Positions 48,475-57,465 of a stretch of 64,000 nucleotides of DNA are shown piece by piece (the stretch's first letter is position 1; each line of letters opens with the position of its first letter). The stretch covers positions 3,157,649 to 3,221,648 of the forward strand of contig CP075370.1 of the NCBI GenBank assembly GCA_019454225.1. The letters run 5' to 3'. The notes under the pieces are model-generated. The model made no database searches and was not told the DNA's origin. It was given only the letters and a program-made list of their open reading frames with translations. Origin of the DNA: Paracoccaceae bacterium. Its GTDB lineage: Bacteria; Pseudomonadota; Alphaproteobacteria; Rhodobacterales; Rhodobacteraceae. Made by a program: the position numbers and the translations under genes.

Positions 48475-49368
48475 ATGACGCTGCCCGCCGTTCTCTGCAT
48501 CGGATCGGTCCTCTGGGACACCATCGGTCGTGCCCCCGCCGCGATGCGCGTGGGTTCGGACGTGCCAGGGCGCATCACCCGGCTGCCGGGCGGGGTGGCG
48601 ATGAACATCGCGATGACATTGCGCCGGTTCGGCGAGGTTCCGGCCTTGCTGAGCGCCATCGGGCGCGATGCCGAGGGCGACGAACTGGTCGCGGCGGCAG
48701 CGCGGATGGGGCTGGTCACCGATCACGTCTACCGGTCCGACGACCTGCCGACCGACCGTTACATGGCGGTCGAGGGTGCGAACGGGCTGATCGCCGCGAT
48801 CGCCGACGCGCATTCGCTGGAAGCGGCAGGAGACAAGATCCTGCGCCCGCTGTCGGACGGACGGCTTGGGTCGGCGGCGGCACCCTACGCGGGGGTGATC
48901 GCGCTGGACGGAAACCTGACAGAGGCACTGCTGTCCGAGGTCGCGGGGTCGCCGCTGTTCGCGGCGGCCGACCTTCGGGTGGCCCCGGCATCGCCCGGCA
49001 AGGCGGAACGGCTGCTGCCCCTGCTGACGCATCCGCGCGCGACGCTGTATGTCAACCTGGAGGAAGCCGGGCTGCTGGCGAAGGAGCGCTACGACTCCGC
49101 CGCCGCAGCGGCCCGCGGGCTGCTGGCACGGGGGGCGGCACGGGTGATCGTCACCGATGGCGGGCGCAGCTGCGCCGACGGCATGCGCGCGGCGGGCGTG
49201 GTCGAGGGGACGCCCCCGTCGGTGATGGTGACGCGGGTGACCGGGGCGGGCGACACCTTCATGGCCGCGCATGTGGTGGCCGAGCGGCGCAGCGCGGGGC
49301 GCGAGGCGGCGCTGGCCCGCGCGCTGCGGGCCGCCGCAGACTATGTATCGGGAGAGATCGGCACATGA
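48475..49368 (+). CDS. psuK: Pseudouridine kinase (PfkB family)
   Basis: 297 residues. PfkB signature 1 is in RLPGGVAMNIAMTLRRFG and signature 2 in VTRVTGAGDTFMAAHVVAER, with the catalytic Asp in GAGDTF. The N-terminus VLCIGSVLWDTIGR is typical of nucleoside kinases. The stop overlaps the start of psuG (ATGA), the standard psuK-psuG pairing, which supports pseudouridine phosphorylation over a sugar-kinase role. Confidence 0.88.
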   Translation: MTLPAVLCIGSVLWDTIGRAPAAMRVGSDVPGRITRLPGGVAMNIAMTLRRFGEVPALLSAIGRDAEGDELVAAAARMGLVTDHVYRSDDLPTDRYMAVEGANGLIAAIADAHSLEAAGDKILRPLSDGRLGSAAAPYAGVIALDGNLTEALLSEVAGSPLFAAADLRVAPASPGKAERLLPLLTHPRATLYVNLEEAGLLAKERYDSAAAAARGLLARGAARVIVTDGGRSCADGMRAAGVVEGTPPSVMVTRVTGAGDTFMAAHVVAERRSAGREAALARALRAAADYVSGEIGT

Positions 49369-50315
49369 CCGCACCGCTGAACCTGACGCCCGAGGTGGCC
49401 CGTGCCCTGCGCGACGGCGCGCCGGTGGTGGCGCTGGAATCCACCATCATCACCCATGGCATGCCCTGGCCGCAGAATGCCGAAACCGCCCGCGCGGTCG
49501 AGGCGGCGGTGCGGCAGGCGGGCGCCGTGCCGGCCACCATCGCGGTGATGGGCGGGCGCATCCATGCCGGTCTGAGCGAGGCGGAGCTGGACGCGCTTGC
49601 CCGCACGCCGGATGCGATGAAGCTGAGCCGGGCCGACCTTGCGGCCTGCCTGGCGACGGGGCGCACAGGGGCCACGACGGTGGCCGCCACGATGATCTGC
49701 GCCCGGCTGGCGGGAATCGAGGTCTTTGCGACGGGCGGCATCGGCGGGGTTCACCGGGGGGCGGAAACCACGTTCGACATTTCCGCCGACCTGCGGGAAC
49801 TGGCGGAAACGGCGGTCACGGTGGTCGCCGCGGGGGCGAAGGCCATTCTCGACCTGCCCAAGACGCTGGAGGTTCTGGAAACCCTGGGCGTGCCGGTGAT
49901 CGCCTACGGGCAGGACGATTTCCCCGCCTTCTGGTCCCGGTCGAGCGGGCTGCGCGCACCGCTGCGGATGGACAGCGCCGCGGCCATCGCGGCGGCGCAC
50001 CGGATGCGGGGGCGTCTGGGCCTGCCGGGCGGACAACTTGTGGCGAACCCGATCCCCGAGACCGACGAGATCGCGCCGGGCGTGATCGGCCCGGCGATCG
50101 AGGCGGCGCTGGCCGAGGCCACGGCCGCGGGAATCGGCGGCAAGGCGGTGACGCCGTTCCTGCTGGATGCGGTGTTCCGGGCGACGGCGGGGCGGTCGCT
50201 TGCGTCGAACATGGCGCTGGTGCTGGCCAACGCCCGGCTGGCCGCGGAAATCGCGGTCGCGCTGGCCGGTCTGCCGAAACCACAGGCGGTTCGCACGGTT
50301 TCCGGGCCGGTCTAG
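49365..50315 (+). CDS. psuG: Pseudouridine-5'-phosphate glycosidase
   Basis: 316 residues. It cleaves the C-glycosidic bond of pseudouridine-5'-phosphate to uracil and ribose-5-phosphate. Conserved blocks are VVALESTIITHGMPWPQNAE, MKLSRADLAACLATGRTGAT, FATGGIGGVHRGAETTFDIS, LDLPKTLEVLETLGVPVIAY, and LVANPIPETDEI. It is coupled to psuK by the four-base overlap. Confidence 0.95.
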   Translation: MTAPLNLTPEVARALRDGAPVVALESTIITHGMPWPQNAETARAVEAAVRQAGAVPATIAVMGGRIHAGLSEAELDALARTPDAMKLSRADLAACLATGRTGATTVAATMICARLAGIEVFATGGIGGVHRGAETTFDISADLRELAETAVTVVAAGAKAILDLPKTLEVLETLGVPVIAYGQDDFPAFWSRSSGLRAPLRMDSAAAIAAAHRMRGRLGLPGGQLVANPIPETDEIAPGVIGPAIEAALAEATAAGIGGKAVTPFLLDAVFRATAGRSLASNMALVLANARLAAEIAVALAGLPKPQAVRTVSGPV

Positions 50316-50384
50316 GGCGCCCGGCGCAATGGGCCATTGAGAACGGCGGCGCCACGCCTTAAGTTCCGGCCAACGGAGTGTCCC

Positions 50385-51110
50385 ATGACCGAACAGCCCC
50401 ATTCTGCCCCGCGGCGGCGCCCGGGTGTCTTGGCCAGCCTGCGCAGCAGTTTCCTGACCGGGCTGATCGTCATCATCCCGATCGGGCTGACGATCTACCT
50501 GATCTATGTGGTGACCGGCTGGATCGACGGCTGGGTGCTGCCGTTCATCCCCACCGCCTACCGGCCCGACACGCTGATCCGCTACTGGTTCGGCGAGGAG
50601 ACCTGGCTCAACGTGCGCGGCGTGGGCGTGCTGGTGTTCCTCGTGTTCACCGTATTCGTCGGGTGGATCGCCAAGGGGATCATCGGTCGGTCGTTCCTGC
50701 ACTGGACCGAGCGCACGGTGGACCGTCTGCCGATCGTCCGGTCGGTCTACAACGGGCTGAAGCAGATCGCGGAAACGGTGTTCAGCCAGGGCGATCAGAA
50801 GTTCGAGCAGGCCTGCCTGGTGGAGTATCCCAAGGAGGGTATCTGGGCAATCGGCTTCATCTCGACCAGGGCGAAGGGCGAGATCGCGGCCAAGTTCCCC
50901 CCGGGCGAGGACATCCTGTCGGTGTTCCTGCCGACCACGCCGAACCCGACCTCGGGTTTCCTGCTGTTCGTGCCGGCACGCGACGTGCGCATCCTGGACA
51001 TGAAGATCGAGGATGCCGCCAAGCTGATCATCTCGGCGGGGCTGGTCTATCCGAACGGCAAGGGCGAGGTCTCGGTGGTGCCCCGGCCGCCCGCGCAGGC
51101 AGCGGAATAG
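50385..51110 (+). CDS. DUF502-family membrane protein
   Basis: 241 residues. Two membrane segments lie near residues 21-43 (FLTGLIVIIPIGLTIYLIYV) and 80-103 (VGVLVFLVFTVFVGWIAKGI). The blocks RLPIVRSVYNGLKQIAETVF, GIWAIGFISTRAKGEI and FLPTTPNPTSGFLLFVPARD are characteristic of DUF502 proteins, whose function is unknown. ATG at 50385 was chosen for the family-like start. It is convergent with the patatin gene. Confidence 0.88.
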   Translation: MTEQPHSAPRRRPGVLASLRSSFLTGLIVIIPIGLTIYLIYVVTGWIDGWVLPFIPTAYRPDTLIRYWFGEETWLNVRGVGVLVFLVFTVFVGWIAKGIIGRSFLHWTERTVDRLPIVRSVYNGLKQIAETVFSQGDQKFEQACLVEYPKEGIWAIGFISTRAKGEIAAKFPPGEDILSVFLPTTPNPTSGFLLFVPARDVRILDMKIEDAAKLIISAGLVYPNGKGEVSVVPRPPAQAAE

Positions 51111-51119
51111 CCCGGCGCG

Positions 51120-52139
51120 TCAGTTGTAGAGCGCCGCGAGGTCGACGGACCCCTGCCGCCCCAGACTGGCGCCATGGTCGCGCAGAAAGGCAGTGGCCGC
51201 GGCGCGGCCCGCGCGTTTCAGCCGGAACAGGAACCAGGGCGAGGGCAGCAGCTTGGTGGCGGCGGTCATCGACTGCATCAGCGCGTCATCGGCGATCATG
51301 TGGACGCGCACGTCCTTCATCGCCCCCGGCGAGATGACGCCCTGCGCCAGCAGGCGCTTGACGAACGCGATGGCGCGCAGGTCGCGCAGCAGCGGTGCGT
51401 TGAAGGAAATCTCGTTGATGCGGTTCTGGATCTCGGCCGGGGTCTGGGGCACATCCTCGCGCCGCAGCGGATTGACCTGCACGATCACCATGTCGTCGGG
51501 AAGCGCGGGGGCATAGAGCGGGAACAGCGCGGGATTGCCGGCATAGCCGCCATCCCAATAGGCCTCTCCGTCGATCTCGACCGCCTGGAACACTGTGGGG
51601 ATGCAGGCCGAGGCCATCAGGGCCTGTGCCGTGATCTCCTGACCCTCGAAGACGCGGATCTTGCCGGTCCGGACGTTGGTGGCCGAGACGTAGAAGGCGG
51701 GGCCGGTGTCGGCACAGACCTTGGAGAAATCGAGCCGCCGCACCACGGGTTCCAGCGGGTTCCTCCATGCCGGGCCAAGGTTGTAGGGCGAGAACACCTG
51801 CGCCGCGATCCCCTGGGGCGAGACCGGCACCATCGCCTCCCACGCCTCGGTCACGGCGGCGGCGAAGGGAAAGGCGGGCCGCAGCCACGACGACATCCGC
51901 AGGTCGCCCACCCGGGCCACCTGCCGCCAGAGCGCATCGAGACTGGCACGCGCACCCGCACGGCCACCCTCGATCATCCCGGCCTTGAGCGCGGCCCCGT
52001 TCAGGGCACCGGCAGAGGTGCCGGAGATACCCGCGATCTCGATCCCGTCCTCTTCCAGCAGGCGGTCGAGCACGCCCCAGGTGAAGGCGCCGTGCGCGCC
52101 ACCGCCCTGCAGGGCCAGGGTGATGCGGACGGCCGTCAC
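51120..52139 (-). CDS. Patatin-like phospholipase
   Basis: About 339 residues from GTG at 52139; an ATG at 52184 adds 15 residues and overlaps the bdhA stop. The oxyanion loop is LALQGGGAHGAFTWGVLDRL, the nucleophile elbow GISGTSAGALNG, and the catalytic Asp is in YWDGGYAGNPALFPL, so the Ser-Asp dyad is complete. No signal peptide is present. Such enzymes hydrolyse acyl lipids. It follows bdhA on the same strand, and the pair may belong together in storage-lipid or PHB-related metabolism. Confidence 0.87.
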   Translation of the reverse strand: MTAVRITLALQGGGAHGAFTWGVLDRLLEEDGIEIAGISGTSAGALNGAALKAGMIEGGRAGARASLDALWRQVARVGDLRMSSWLRPAFPFAAAVTEAWEAMVPVSPQGIAAQVFSPYNLGPAWRNPLEPVVRRLDFSKVCADTGPAFYVSATNVRTGKIRVFEGQEITAQALMASACIPTVFQAVEIDGEAYWDGGYAGNPALFPLYAPALPDDMVIVQVNPLRREDVPQTPAEIQNRINEISFNAPLLRDLRAIAFVKRLLAQGVISPGAMKDVRVHMIADDALMQSMTAATKLLPSPWFLFRLKRAGRAAATAFLRDHGASLGRQGSVDLAALYN

Positions 52140-52161
52140 CGCGCGCAACCCGCCGCCGCCA

Positions 52162-52935
52162 TCAAAGCGCGGTCCATCCGCCATCCACGCTGATCGTGGT
52201 GCCGGTGATCTGGTCGGCGGCGGGCGAGCACAGGAACACGGTCGTGCCGCCGATCTGTTCGGTGGTGGCGAACTGGCGGGACGGCTGGCGGGTCAGCATG
52301 ACCTCGCGGATCACGGTATCGCGGTCCATGCCGTGAACCTTCATCTGGTCGGGAATCTGCGCCTCGACCAGCGGCGTCAGCACGTAGCCCGGACAGATGG
52401 CGTTGGCGGTGATGCCCTGCCCCGCCACCTCAAGCGCGGTGGTCTTGGTCAGCCCGACCACCCCGTGCTTGGCCGCGATATAGGCCGACTTGAAGGGGCT
52501 GGCGGTCAGGCCGTGGGCCGAGGCGATGTTGACGATGCGACCCCAGCCGCGCGCCTTCATCCCGGGCAGGGCGGCGGCCGTCGTGTGAAAGGCCGAGGAC
52601 AGGTTGATCGCGATGATCGCATCCCATTTCGCCACGGGGAATTCGTCGATCGCGGCGACATGCTGGATGCCCGCGTTGTTCACCAGGATGTCGCAGCCGC
52701 CCGCCCTCTCGACGAGGGCGCGGCAGGCATCACCATTCGCCATGTCGGCGGGGATGTAGGTGACAGATACACCGAATTCGGCCGCCATGTCGGCCGCCAG
52801 CGCGTGATCCTCGGCCCGGTCGGTGAAGGAGTTGACCACCACATCCGCACCGGCCCGCGCCAGTTCCCGCGCGATGCCAAGACCAATGCCGGAATTCGAT
52901 CCGGTGACGACCGCGCGCTTGCCCCTCAGGCTCAT
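52162..52935 (-). CDS. 3-Hydroxybutyrate dehydrogenase (SDR family)
   Basis: 257 residues. It oxidises 3-hydroxybutyrate to acetoacetate with NAD in polyhydroxybutyrate use. The SDR cofactor motif is VVTGSNSGIGLGIARELA, then ILVNNAGIQHVA, catalytic Ser in NIASAHGLTA, and YIAAKHG (Tyr-x3-Lys). The segment GYVLTPLVEAQIPDQMK with its conserved Gln is specific to bacterial 3-hydroxybutyrate dehydrogenases. The ATG at 52935 is supported by GGGGGTGG three bases upstream. It lies downstream of the candidate small RNA on the same strand. Confidence 0.9.
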   Translation of the reverse strand: MSLRGKRAVVTGSNSGIGLGIARELARAGADVVVNSFTDRAEDHALAADMAAEFGVSVTYIPADMANGDACRALVERAGGCDILVNNAGIQHVAAIDEFPVAKWDAIIAINLSSAFHTTAAALPGMKARGWGRIVNIASAHGLTASPFKSAYIAAKHGVVGLTKTTALEVAGQGITANAICPGYVLTPLVEAQIPDQMKVHGMDRDTVIREVMLTRQPSRQFATTEQIGGTTVFLCSPAADQITGTTISVDGGWTAL

Positions 52936-53017
52936 GTTCCACCCCCGATGCTGCATTTGCGGCAACGTGCCATGCCGCGACCGCAAAGGAAACCGTCAAC
53001 GGGGATGACGCGGCGCC

Positions 53018-53046
53018 AAAAAAAACGCCGGCGCGAAGCCGGCGTT
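53018..53046 (-). terminator. Intrinsic terminator of the candidate small RNA
   Basis: A 9-bp perfect stem AACGCCGGC/GCCGGCGTT with a 5-base loop is followed by eight T residues when read on the minus strand (+ strand A-run 53018-53025). On the + strand there is no T-run, so it works only for the minus-strand transcript. Confidence 0.85.
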
Positions 53047-53093
53047 AAGTGTTGAGGCAGGTTTCATACAGGCAAGAAACCTATCGAGCAGTG
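53018..53093 (-). ncRNA. Candidate small RNA of about 75 bases with its own promoter and terminator
   Basis: On the minus strand a promoter (TTGGCC, 17 bases, TATAAG) is followed about seven bases later by a short region without an open frame. It contains the 7-bp stem AGGTTTC/GAAACCT (53082-53076 with 53065-53059, 10-base loop) and ends in the stem AACGCCGGC/GCCGGCGTT (53046-53024) followed by eight T. This is a complete transcription unit of about 75 bases. I do not recognise an RNA family. It is in the gap between bdhA and a divergent binding-protein gene. Confidence 0.65.
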
Positions 53094-53098
53094 CCCTT

Positions 53099-53127
53099 CT
53101 TATAGCCCCGTCTGCGGCCCGGGCCAA
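53099..53127 (-). promoter_or_regulatory. Promoter of the candidate small RNA
   Basis: TTGGCC (53127-53122) and TATAAG (53104-53099) are exactly 17 bases apart on the minus strand. A TATAAG -10 box is unusually close to consensus for this GC-rich genome. Transcription would start near 53092. Confidence 0.6.
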
Positions 53128-53203
53128 GTTAAAAGTTTGAAACTGCTTGGGACGCGCCTTAGGGTCGGGGCCAAGAAAAACAGGCAGCGCAGGGATCTTG
53201 GAC

Positions 53204-55039
53204 ATGGCGGCAAGGCAGTTTTTCGCTGGCAGAGGTCGTTGGGGCGCGGTCGGCGCACTGGTGGCGCTGGGGCTGTTTGCGGGGGTGATTCCCGCCCGGG
53301 CAGAGCCCCGGCACGGCATCGCTATGTATGGCGAGCCCGCGCTCCCACCGGATTTTGTGTCGCTGCCGCATGTGAACCCCGATGCGCCGAAGGGCGGGCG
53401 GGTCGTGTTCGCGGAAGCGGGGGGGTTCGACTCGCTCAACCCCTTCATCGTGAAGGGCCGCGCGCCCGCCAGCGTGACCCAGTTCACCGTCGAGACGCTG
53501 CTGGGGCGCAGTTACGACGAACCCTTCACGCTTTACGGGCTGCTGGCCGAATCGGTCGAGACCGACGAGGCACGGAACTGGGTGGAATTCACCCTGCGGC
53601 AGGAGGCCCGATTCGCTGACGGCAGCCCTGTGACCGTGGAAGATGTTCTGTGGTCGATGGAAATTCTGGGCACCAAGGGCGCACCACGCTTCGCCGCCGC
53701 CTGGGAAGCGGTGGAGAAAGCCGAGGCGACAGGACCGCGCAGCGTGCGCTTCACCTTCAGTACCGACAACCGCGAGCTTCCGCTGATCATCGGACTGCGC
53801 CCGATCCTGCAGAAGGCGCAGTGGGCGGGACGGGATTTCGCCGAGTCGGGGCTGGTGGCACCGGTGGGGTCCGGTCCCTACCGGGTAAAGTCGTTCGAGC
53901 CCGGCCGCTTCATCGTCTTCGAGAAGCGCGATGACTGGTGGGGCGCGGGTCTGCCGTTCTACCGTGGCCAGCACAACATCGCCGAGATCCGCATCGACTA
54001 TTTCGGCGATGGCGGGGTGGTGTTCGAGGCCTTCAAGGCGGGCGTTGTCGACAGCTACCGCGAGACCAACGCGGCCCGCTGGGACAACCGCTACGACTTT
54101 GACCGGGTGAGATCGGGCGAAGTGGTGAAGTCGTTGATCCCGCATCGCCGCCCCTCGGGGATCGAGGGGCTGGCGATGAACACGCGCAAGCCGTTCTTTG
54201 CCGACTGGCGTGTGCGGCAGGCGATGATCGAGGCGTTCAACTTCGAACTGATCAACCTGACCCTGACCGGCGGCGTGCAGCCGCGCATCCAGAGCTATTT
54301 CTCGAACTCGGTCCTCGGCATGGCGGTCGGGCAGCCCGCGCAGGGGCGAGAGGCCGAACTGCTGGCCCCGTTCGCCACCGAACTGCCGCCCGGCACGCTG
54401 GAGGGCTATGCGCTGCCCGTTTCGGATGGGTCCGAGGCCAACAGGCGCGGCATCCGGGCGGCGACCGCCCTGCTGGAAGAGGCAGGCTGGACCACCGGAC
54501 CGGACGGGCTGCTGAGGAATGCCGGCGGTGAGCCCTTTGGCTTCGAGATCCTGCTGCAGAACGGGCAGGACGAGATGATCGCCATTGCCAACATCTACAT
54601 CGAGGCGCTGAAACGGCTGGGGATGCAGGTGCGGGTGACCAGCGTGGACAGCGCGCAATATGTCCAGCGGACCAATGCCTATGACTTCGACATGACGCAT
54701 TACGTGCGGTCGCTGTCGTTGTCGCCCGGAACCGAGCAAAAGCTCTACTGGTCGTCGCGCGCCGGCCGGGAACCCGGCACACGCAACTGGATGGGGGTGG
54801 ACGAACCCGCCGCCGACGCGATGATCGACACGCTGCTTTCGGCCACCGGCAGCGAGGACTTCGTGGCGGCGACCCGCGCGCTGGACCGGGTGCTGACGGC
54901 CGGGCGCTATGTGATCCCGATATGGTTCTCGGATACCGGCCGGATCGCGCATCACAGGCGGTTGCGTTTTCCGGATCGTTTGCCGATCTACGGTGACTGG
55001 ATCGGGTTCCAGCCCGAGGTCTGGTGGGTTCAGGAATGA
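53204..55039 (+). CDS. Peptide-type ABC transporter substrate-binding protein (SBP family 5, YejA-like)
   Basis: 611 residues with a Sec signal peptide (about 1-33, ending PARAEP). The mature protein follows the family 5 layout: HVNPDAPKGGRVVFAEAGGF near the N-terminus, FTLRQEARFADGSPVTVEDV, the central GPYRVKSFEPGRFIVFEKRD, and C-terminal repeats of the two-lobed fold. Residues such as GTRNWMGVDEPAADAMIDTL match YejA-type oligopeptide binding proteins. ATG at 53204 gives a proper signal peptide. Its permeases and ATPase are not adjacent. Its stop overlaps the entericidin-like gene. Confidence 0.88.
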   Translation: MAARQFFAGRGRWGAVGALVALGLFAGVIPARAEPRHGIAMYGEPALPPDFVSLPHVNPDAPKGGRVVFAEAGGFDSLNPFIVKGRAPASVTQFTVETLLGRSYDEPFTLYGLLAESVETDEARNWVEFTLRQEARFADGSPVTVEDVLWSMEILGTKGAPRFAAAWEAVEKAEATGPRSVRFTFSTDNRELPLIIGLRPILQKAQWAGRDFAESGLVAPVGSGPYRVKSFEPGRFIVFEKRDDWWGAGLPFYRGQHNIAEIRIDYFGDGGVVFEAFKAGVVDSYRETNAARWDNRYDFDRVRSGEVVKSLIPHRRPSGIEGLAMNTRKPFFADWRVRQAMIEAFNFELINLTLTGGVQPRIQSYFSNSVLGMAVGQPAQGREAELLAPFATELPPGTLEGYALPVSDGSEANRRGIRAATALLEEAGWTTGPDGLLRNAGGEPFGFEILLQNGQDEMIAIANIYIEALKRLGMQVRVTSVDSAQYVQRTNAYDFDMTHYVRSLSLSPGTEQKLYWSSRAGREPGTRNWMGVDEPAADAMIDTLLSATGSEDFVAATRALDRVLTAGRYVIPIWFSDTGRIAHHRRLRFPDRLPIYGDWIGFQPEVWWVQE

Positions 55040-55155
55040 CGGCGATGCGTTGGATGATGGTGGCAGCCCTGGTTGCACTGGCGGGCTGCAACACCGTGGC
55101 AGGGGTGGGCGAAGATATCTCTGGTGCCGCACGGACGGTTCAGCGGGCGTTGTGA
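55036..55155 (+). CDS. Entericidin-like small lipoprotein
   Basis: 39 residues: MTAMRWMMVAALVALAGCNT is a lipoprotein signal with lipobox ALAGC (Cys18), followed by VAGVGEDISGAARTVQRAL. This short Gly/Ala-rich tail is the entericidin A/B pattern, small outer-envelope lipoproteins of a stress-related type. The start overlaps the stop of the peptide binding protein (ATGA), so it is translated from the same message. An internal ATG at 55045 is an alternative. Confidence 0.75.
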   Translation: MTAMRWMMVAALVALAGCNTVAGVGEDISGAARTVQRAL

Positions 55156-55270
55156 CGCGGCGGGCCGTCGCATGGTGGCGCGTCGGCGGCGGACTGCGCC
55201 CCGGGTGATCGTGGCGGCGGGCTGACGGGTGGCTTGCGCCGCGCGCGCCGGGGGTCTAGCCCTGCGAGCC

Positions 55271-56794
55271 ATGCTGTCGATCCACGCCGAAGGCGCCCCG
55301 CCCGCCCTGCCCGCCGCAATGAACCTGGCCGCACATGTGCTGGCCGGGGCCACCGCGCACCCCGAACGGTCGGCGCTGCAGCTGGTCGGCCCGCAGCGCG
55401 CCGAACGCTGGAGCTATGCGCGCCTCGTGGCGGCGGTGCGCGGCTGCGGCGCGGCGCTGCTGGCGCAGGGGCTGGCTCCGGGCGACCGGGTGCTGATGCG
55501 GCTGGGCAATACGCCCGATTTTCCGGTGGTCTTTCTGGGGGCGATCGCGGCCGGGCTGGTGCCGGTGCCCACCTCGGCCCAACTGACGGCGGCCGAGGTG
55601 GAAAAGCTGGTTCCGGTGATCGGCCCCCGCCTGATCGTGGCGGGGCCGGGGGTGGCGGTGCCAGGCGTCGTGCCCTGTCCGGTGCTGGCCTCCGACGCCC
55701 TGCGCGGCGCCGAGGACCGCGCACCCTGCGACTGGGCGATGGGGCCGCCGGACCGGCTGGCCTATATCGTCTTCACCTCGGGCACCTCGGGGCGCCCGTC
55801 GGCGGTGATGCACGCGCATCGCGCGATCATCGCCCGGACCATGATGCGCGACGGTTGGGAGGGGCTGGGACAGGGCGACCGGCTGATGCATGCGGGCGCG
55901 TTCAACTGGACCTACACACTGGGCACCGGCCTGATGGACCCCTGGGCAGCGGGGGCAACGGCGCTGATCCCCCTGCCGGGAACCGAGCCCGCGCAACTGC
56001 CGCTGCTGCTGAAACGCCATGATGCCACGATCTTTGCGGCGGCGCCCGGGGTGTTCCGGCCGATGCTGCGGGCAGGTCTTCCCGCGCTGCCGCGCCTGCG
56101 CCACGCCCTTGCGGCGGGCGAAAGCCTGTCGCCCGACCTGCGCGCGGAATGGCGGGCGGCCACGGGGACGGACATCCACGAGGCGCTGGGAATGTCAGAG
56201 ATCTCGACCTTCGTGTCCGGCAGCCCGGCGCGGCCCGCGCCCGAGGGCCACGCGGGCTTTCCCCAGCCCGGCCGGCGTGTTGCCGTGCTTGACGATGCCG
56301 GGATGCCGGTGCCGGTGGGCCAGCCCGGCGTGCTGGCCATCGACCGGCGGGACCCCGGCCTGTTCATGGGATACCTGGGTGATGCTGCCGCCACGGCCGC
56401 GCGGTTTCGCGACACATGGTTCGTGACAGGTGACCGGGTGGCCATGCAGCCCGATGGCGCCATCGCCTATCTGGGGCGCGACGACGACATGATGAACGCG
56501 GGCGGGTTCCGCGTGTCGCCGCTGGAGGTCGAGACGGCGGCGGCGGGGTTTCCGGGGCTGGCAGAGGCGGCGGCGGTGGAACATGCCGTGCGCCCCGGTG
56601 TCAGCGTGATCGCGCTGGCCTATTCCGGGCTCGCCCCGCTTGACGAGACGGCGCTGGAAACCCACCTTGCCCAACGTCTGGCGCGCTACAAGCAGCCGCG
56701 CCTTTTTCGTCATCTTCCCGCCCTGCCCCGCACCGCGAACGGCAAGCTGAACCGCCGTGCCGTGCGTGACCTGCTGAAGGACCCCGCGCCATGA
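55271..56794 (+). CDS. AMP-dependent acyl-CoA synthetase/ligase-like protein
   Basis: 507 residues. It would activate a carboxylate through an acyl-adenylate. Adenylation motifs: A3 YIVFTSGTSGRPSAVMHAH, A5-like LGMSEISTF, A7-A8 TWFVTGDRVAMQPDGAIAYL and GRDDDMMNAGGFRVSPLEVE, and A10 LPRTANGKLNRR with the catalytic lysine. In A3 the usual lysine after the Gly-rich loop is Ser, which may lower activity. The pattern is closest to aryl-CoA (benzoate or 4-chlorobenzoate type) ligases. An ATG at 55319 is an alternative start. Its stop overlaps the DsbA-family gene. Confidence 0.8.
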   Translation: MLSIHAEGAPPALPAAMNLAAHVLAGATAHPERSALQLVGPQRAERWSYARLVAAVRGCGAALLAQGLAPGDRVLMRLGNTPDFPVVFLGAIAAGLVPVPTSAQLTAAEVEKLVPVIGPRLIVAGPGVAVPGVVPCPVLASDALRGAEDRAPCDWAMGPPDRLAYIVFTSGTSGRPSAVMHAHRAIIARTMMRDGWEGLGQGDRLMHAGAFNWTYTLGTGLMDPWAAGATALIPLPGTEPAQLPLLLKRHDATIFAAAPGVFRPMLRAGLPALPRLRHALAAGESLSPDLRAEWRAATGTDIHEALGMSEISTFVSGSPARPAPEGHAGFPQPGRRVAVLDDAGMPVPVGQPGVLAIDRRDPGLFMGYLGDAAATAARFRDTWFVTGDRVAMQPDGAIAYLGRDDDMMNAGGFRVSPLEVETAAAGFPGLAEAAAVEHAVRPGVSVIALAYSGLAPLDETALETHLAQRLARYKQPRLFRHLPALPRTANGKLNRRAVRDLLKDPAP

Positions 56795-57465
56795 CCCCCG
56801 CCACGCTTCCCGATGCCACCCGCGTGCGGCTGGATATCTTTTCCGATCCGGTCTGCCCCTGGTGCATGATCGGCAAGGCGAACCTTGACCGCGCCCTGGA
56901 ATCGCGCCCGGACCATCCCTTCGCGGTGGAATGGCATCCGTTCCAGCTGAACCCCGACATGCCGAAGGAAGGCACCGACCGCCGCGCCTATCTTGAGGCG
57001 AAGTTCGGTGGCCGGGACCGCGCCGTCCAGATCTATGCCCGCGTCGCGCAGGCGGCCGAGGCGGCGGGCGTGCCCATCGACTTCGAACGGATGGAGCGCA
57101 CGCCGAACACGCTGGACGCGCACCGCCTGATCCACTGGGCGGGTCTGGAAGGGCGGCAGACAGCCATCGCGGCCGCGCTGTTCCGCGCCTATTTCCGCGA
57201 AGGCCGCGACATCGGCGACGCCGCGACACTGGCCGCCATCGCGGGCGAGGCGGGCATGGATGCCACCGTGGTGACGCGACTTCTGGCCAGCGACGCGGAT
57301 GCCGACGACATTGCCGCGCGCGATGCCGACGCGCGGCGCCGCGGTGTCAGCGCGGTGCCGACTTTCCTGATCGCGCGGCAATATGTGGTGTCGGGGGCGC
57401 AACCGGTCGCATTCTGGCAGCAGGTCATCGACGAACTTGCCGCGCAGGCCAACCCGCCGACCTGA
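56791..57465 (+). CDS. DsbA-family oxidoreductase (FrnE-like)
   Basis: 224 residues, cytoplasmic (no signal). The thioredoxin-fold active site is DIFSDPVCPWCMIGKANLDR with CPWC. FrnE-type features follow: EWHPFQLNPDMPKEGTDRRA, ANLD, and GVSAVPTFLIARQYVVSGAQ with the cis-Pro. The family includes polyketide isomerase-like proteins and disulfide or bacilliredoxin-like enzymes; the role here is unknown. It is co-translated with the ligase gene through an ATGA overlap. Confidence 0.88.
   Translation: MTPATLPDATRVRLDIFSDPVCPWCMIGKANLDRALESRPDHPFAVEWHPFQLNPDMPKEGTDRRAYLEAKFGGRDRAVQIYARVAQAAEAAGVPIDFERMERTPNTLDAHRLIHWAGLEGRQTAIAAALFRAYFREGRDIGDAATLAAIAGEAGMDATVVTRLLASDADADDIAARDADARRRGVSAVPTFLIARQYVVSGAQPVAFWQQVIDELAAQANPPT

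Noticed and set aside
52996-53487. 163-codon minus-strand frame covering the candidate small RNA region
   Set aside because: It is mostly antisense to the peptide binding protein gene and reads through the small-RNA terminator. Promoter and terminator evidence favours a non-coding transcript.
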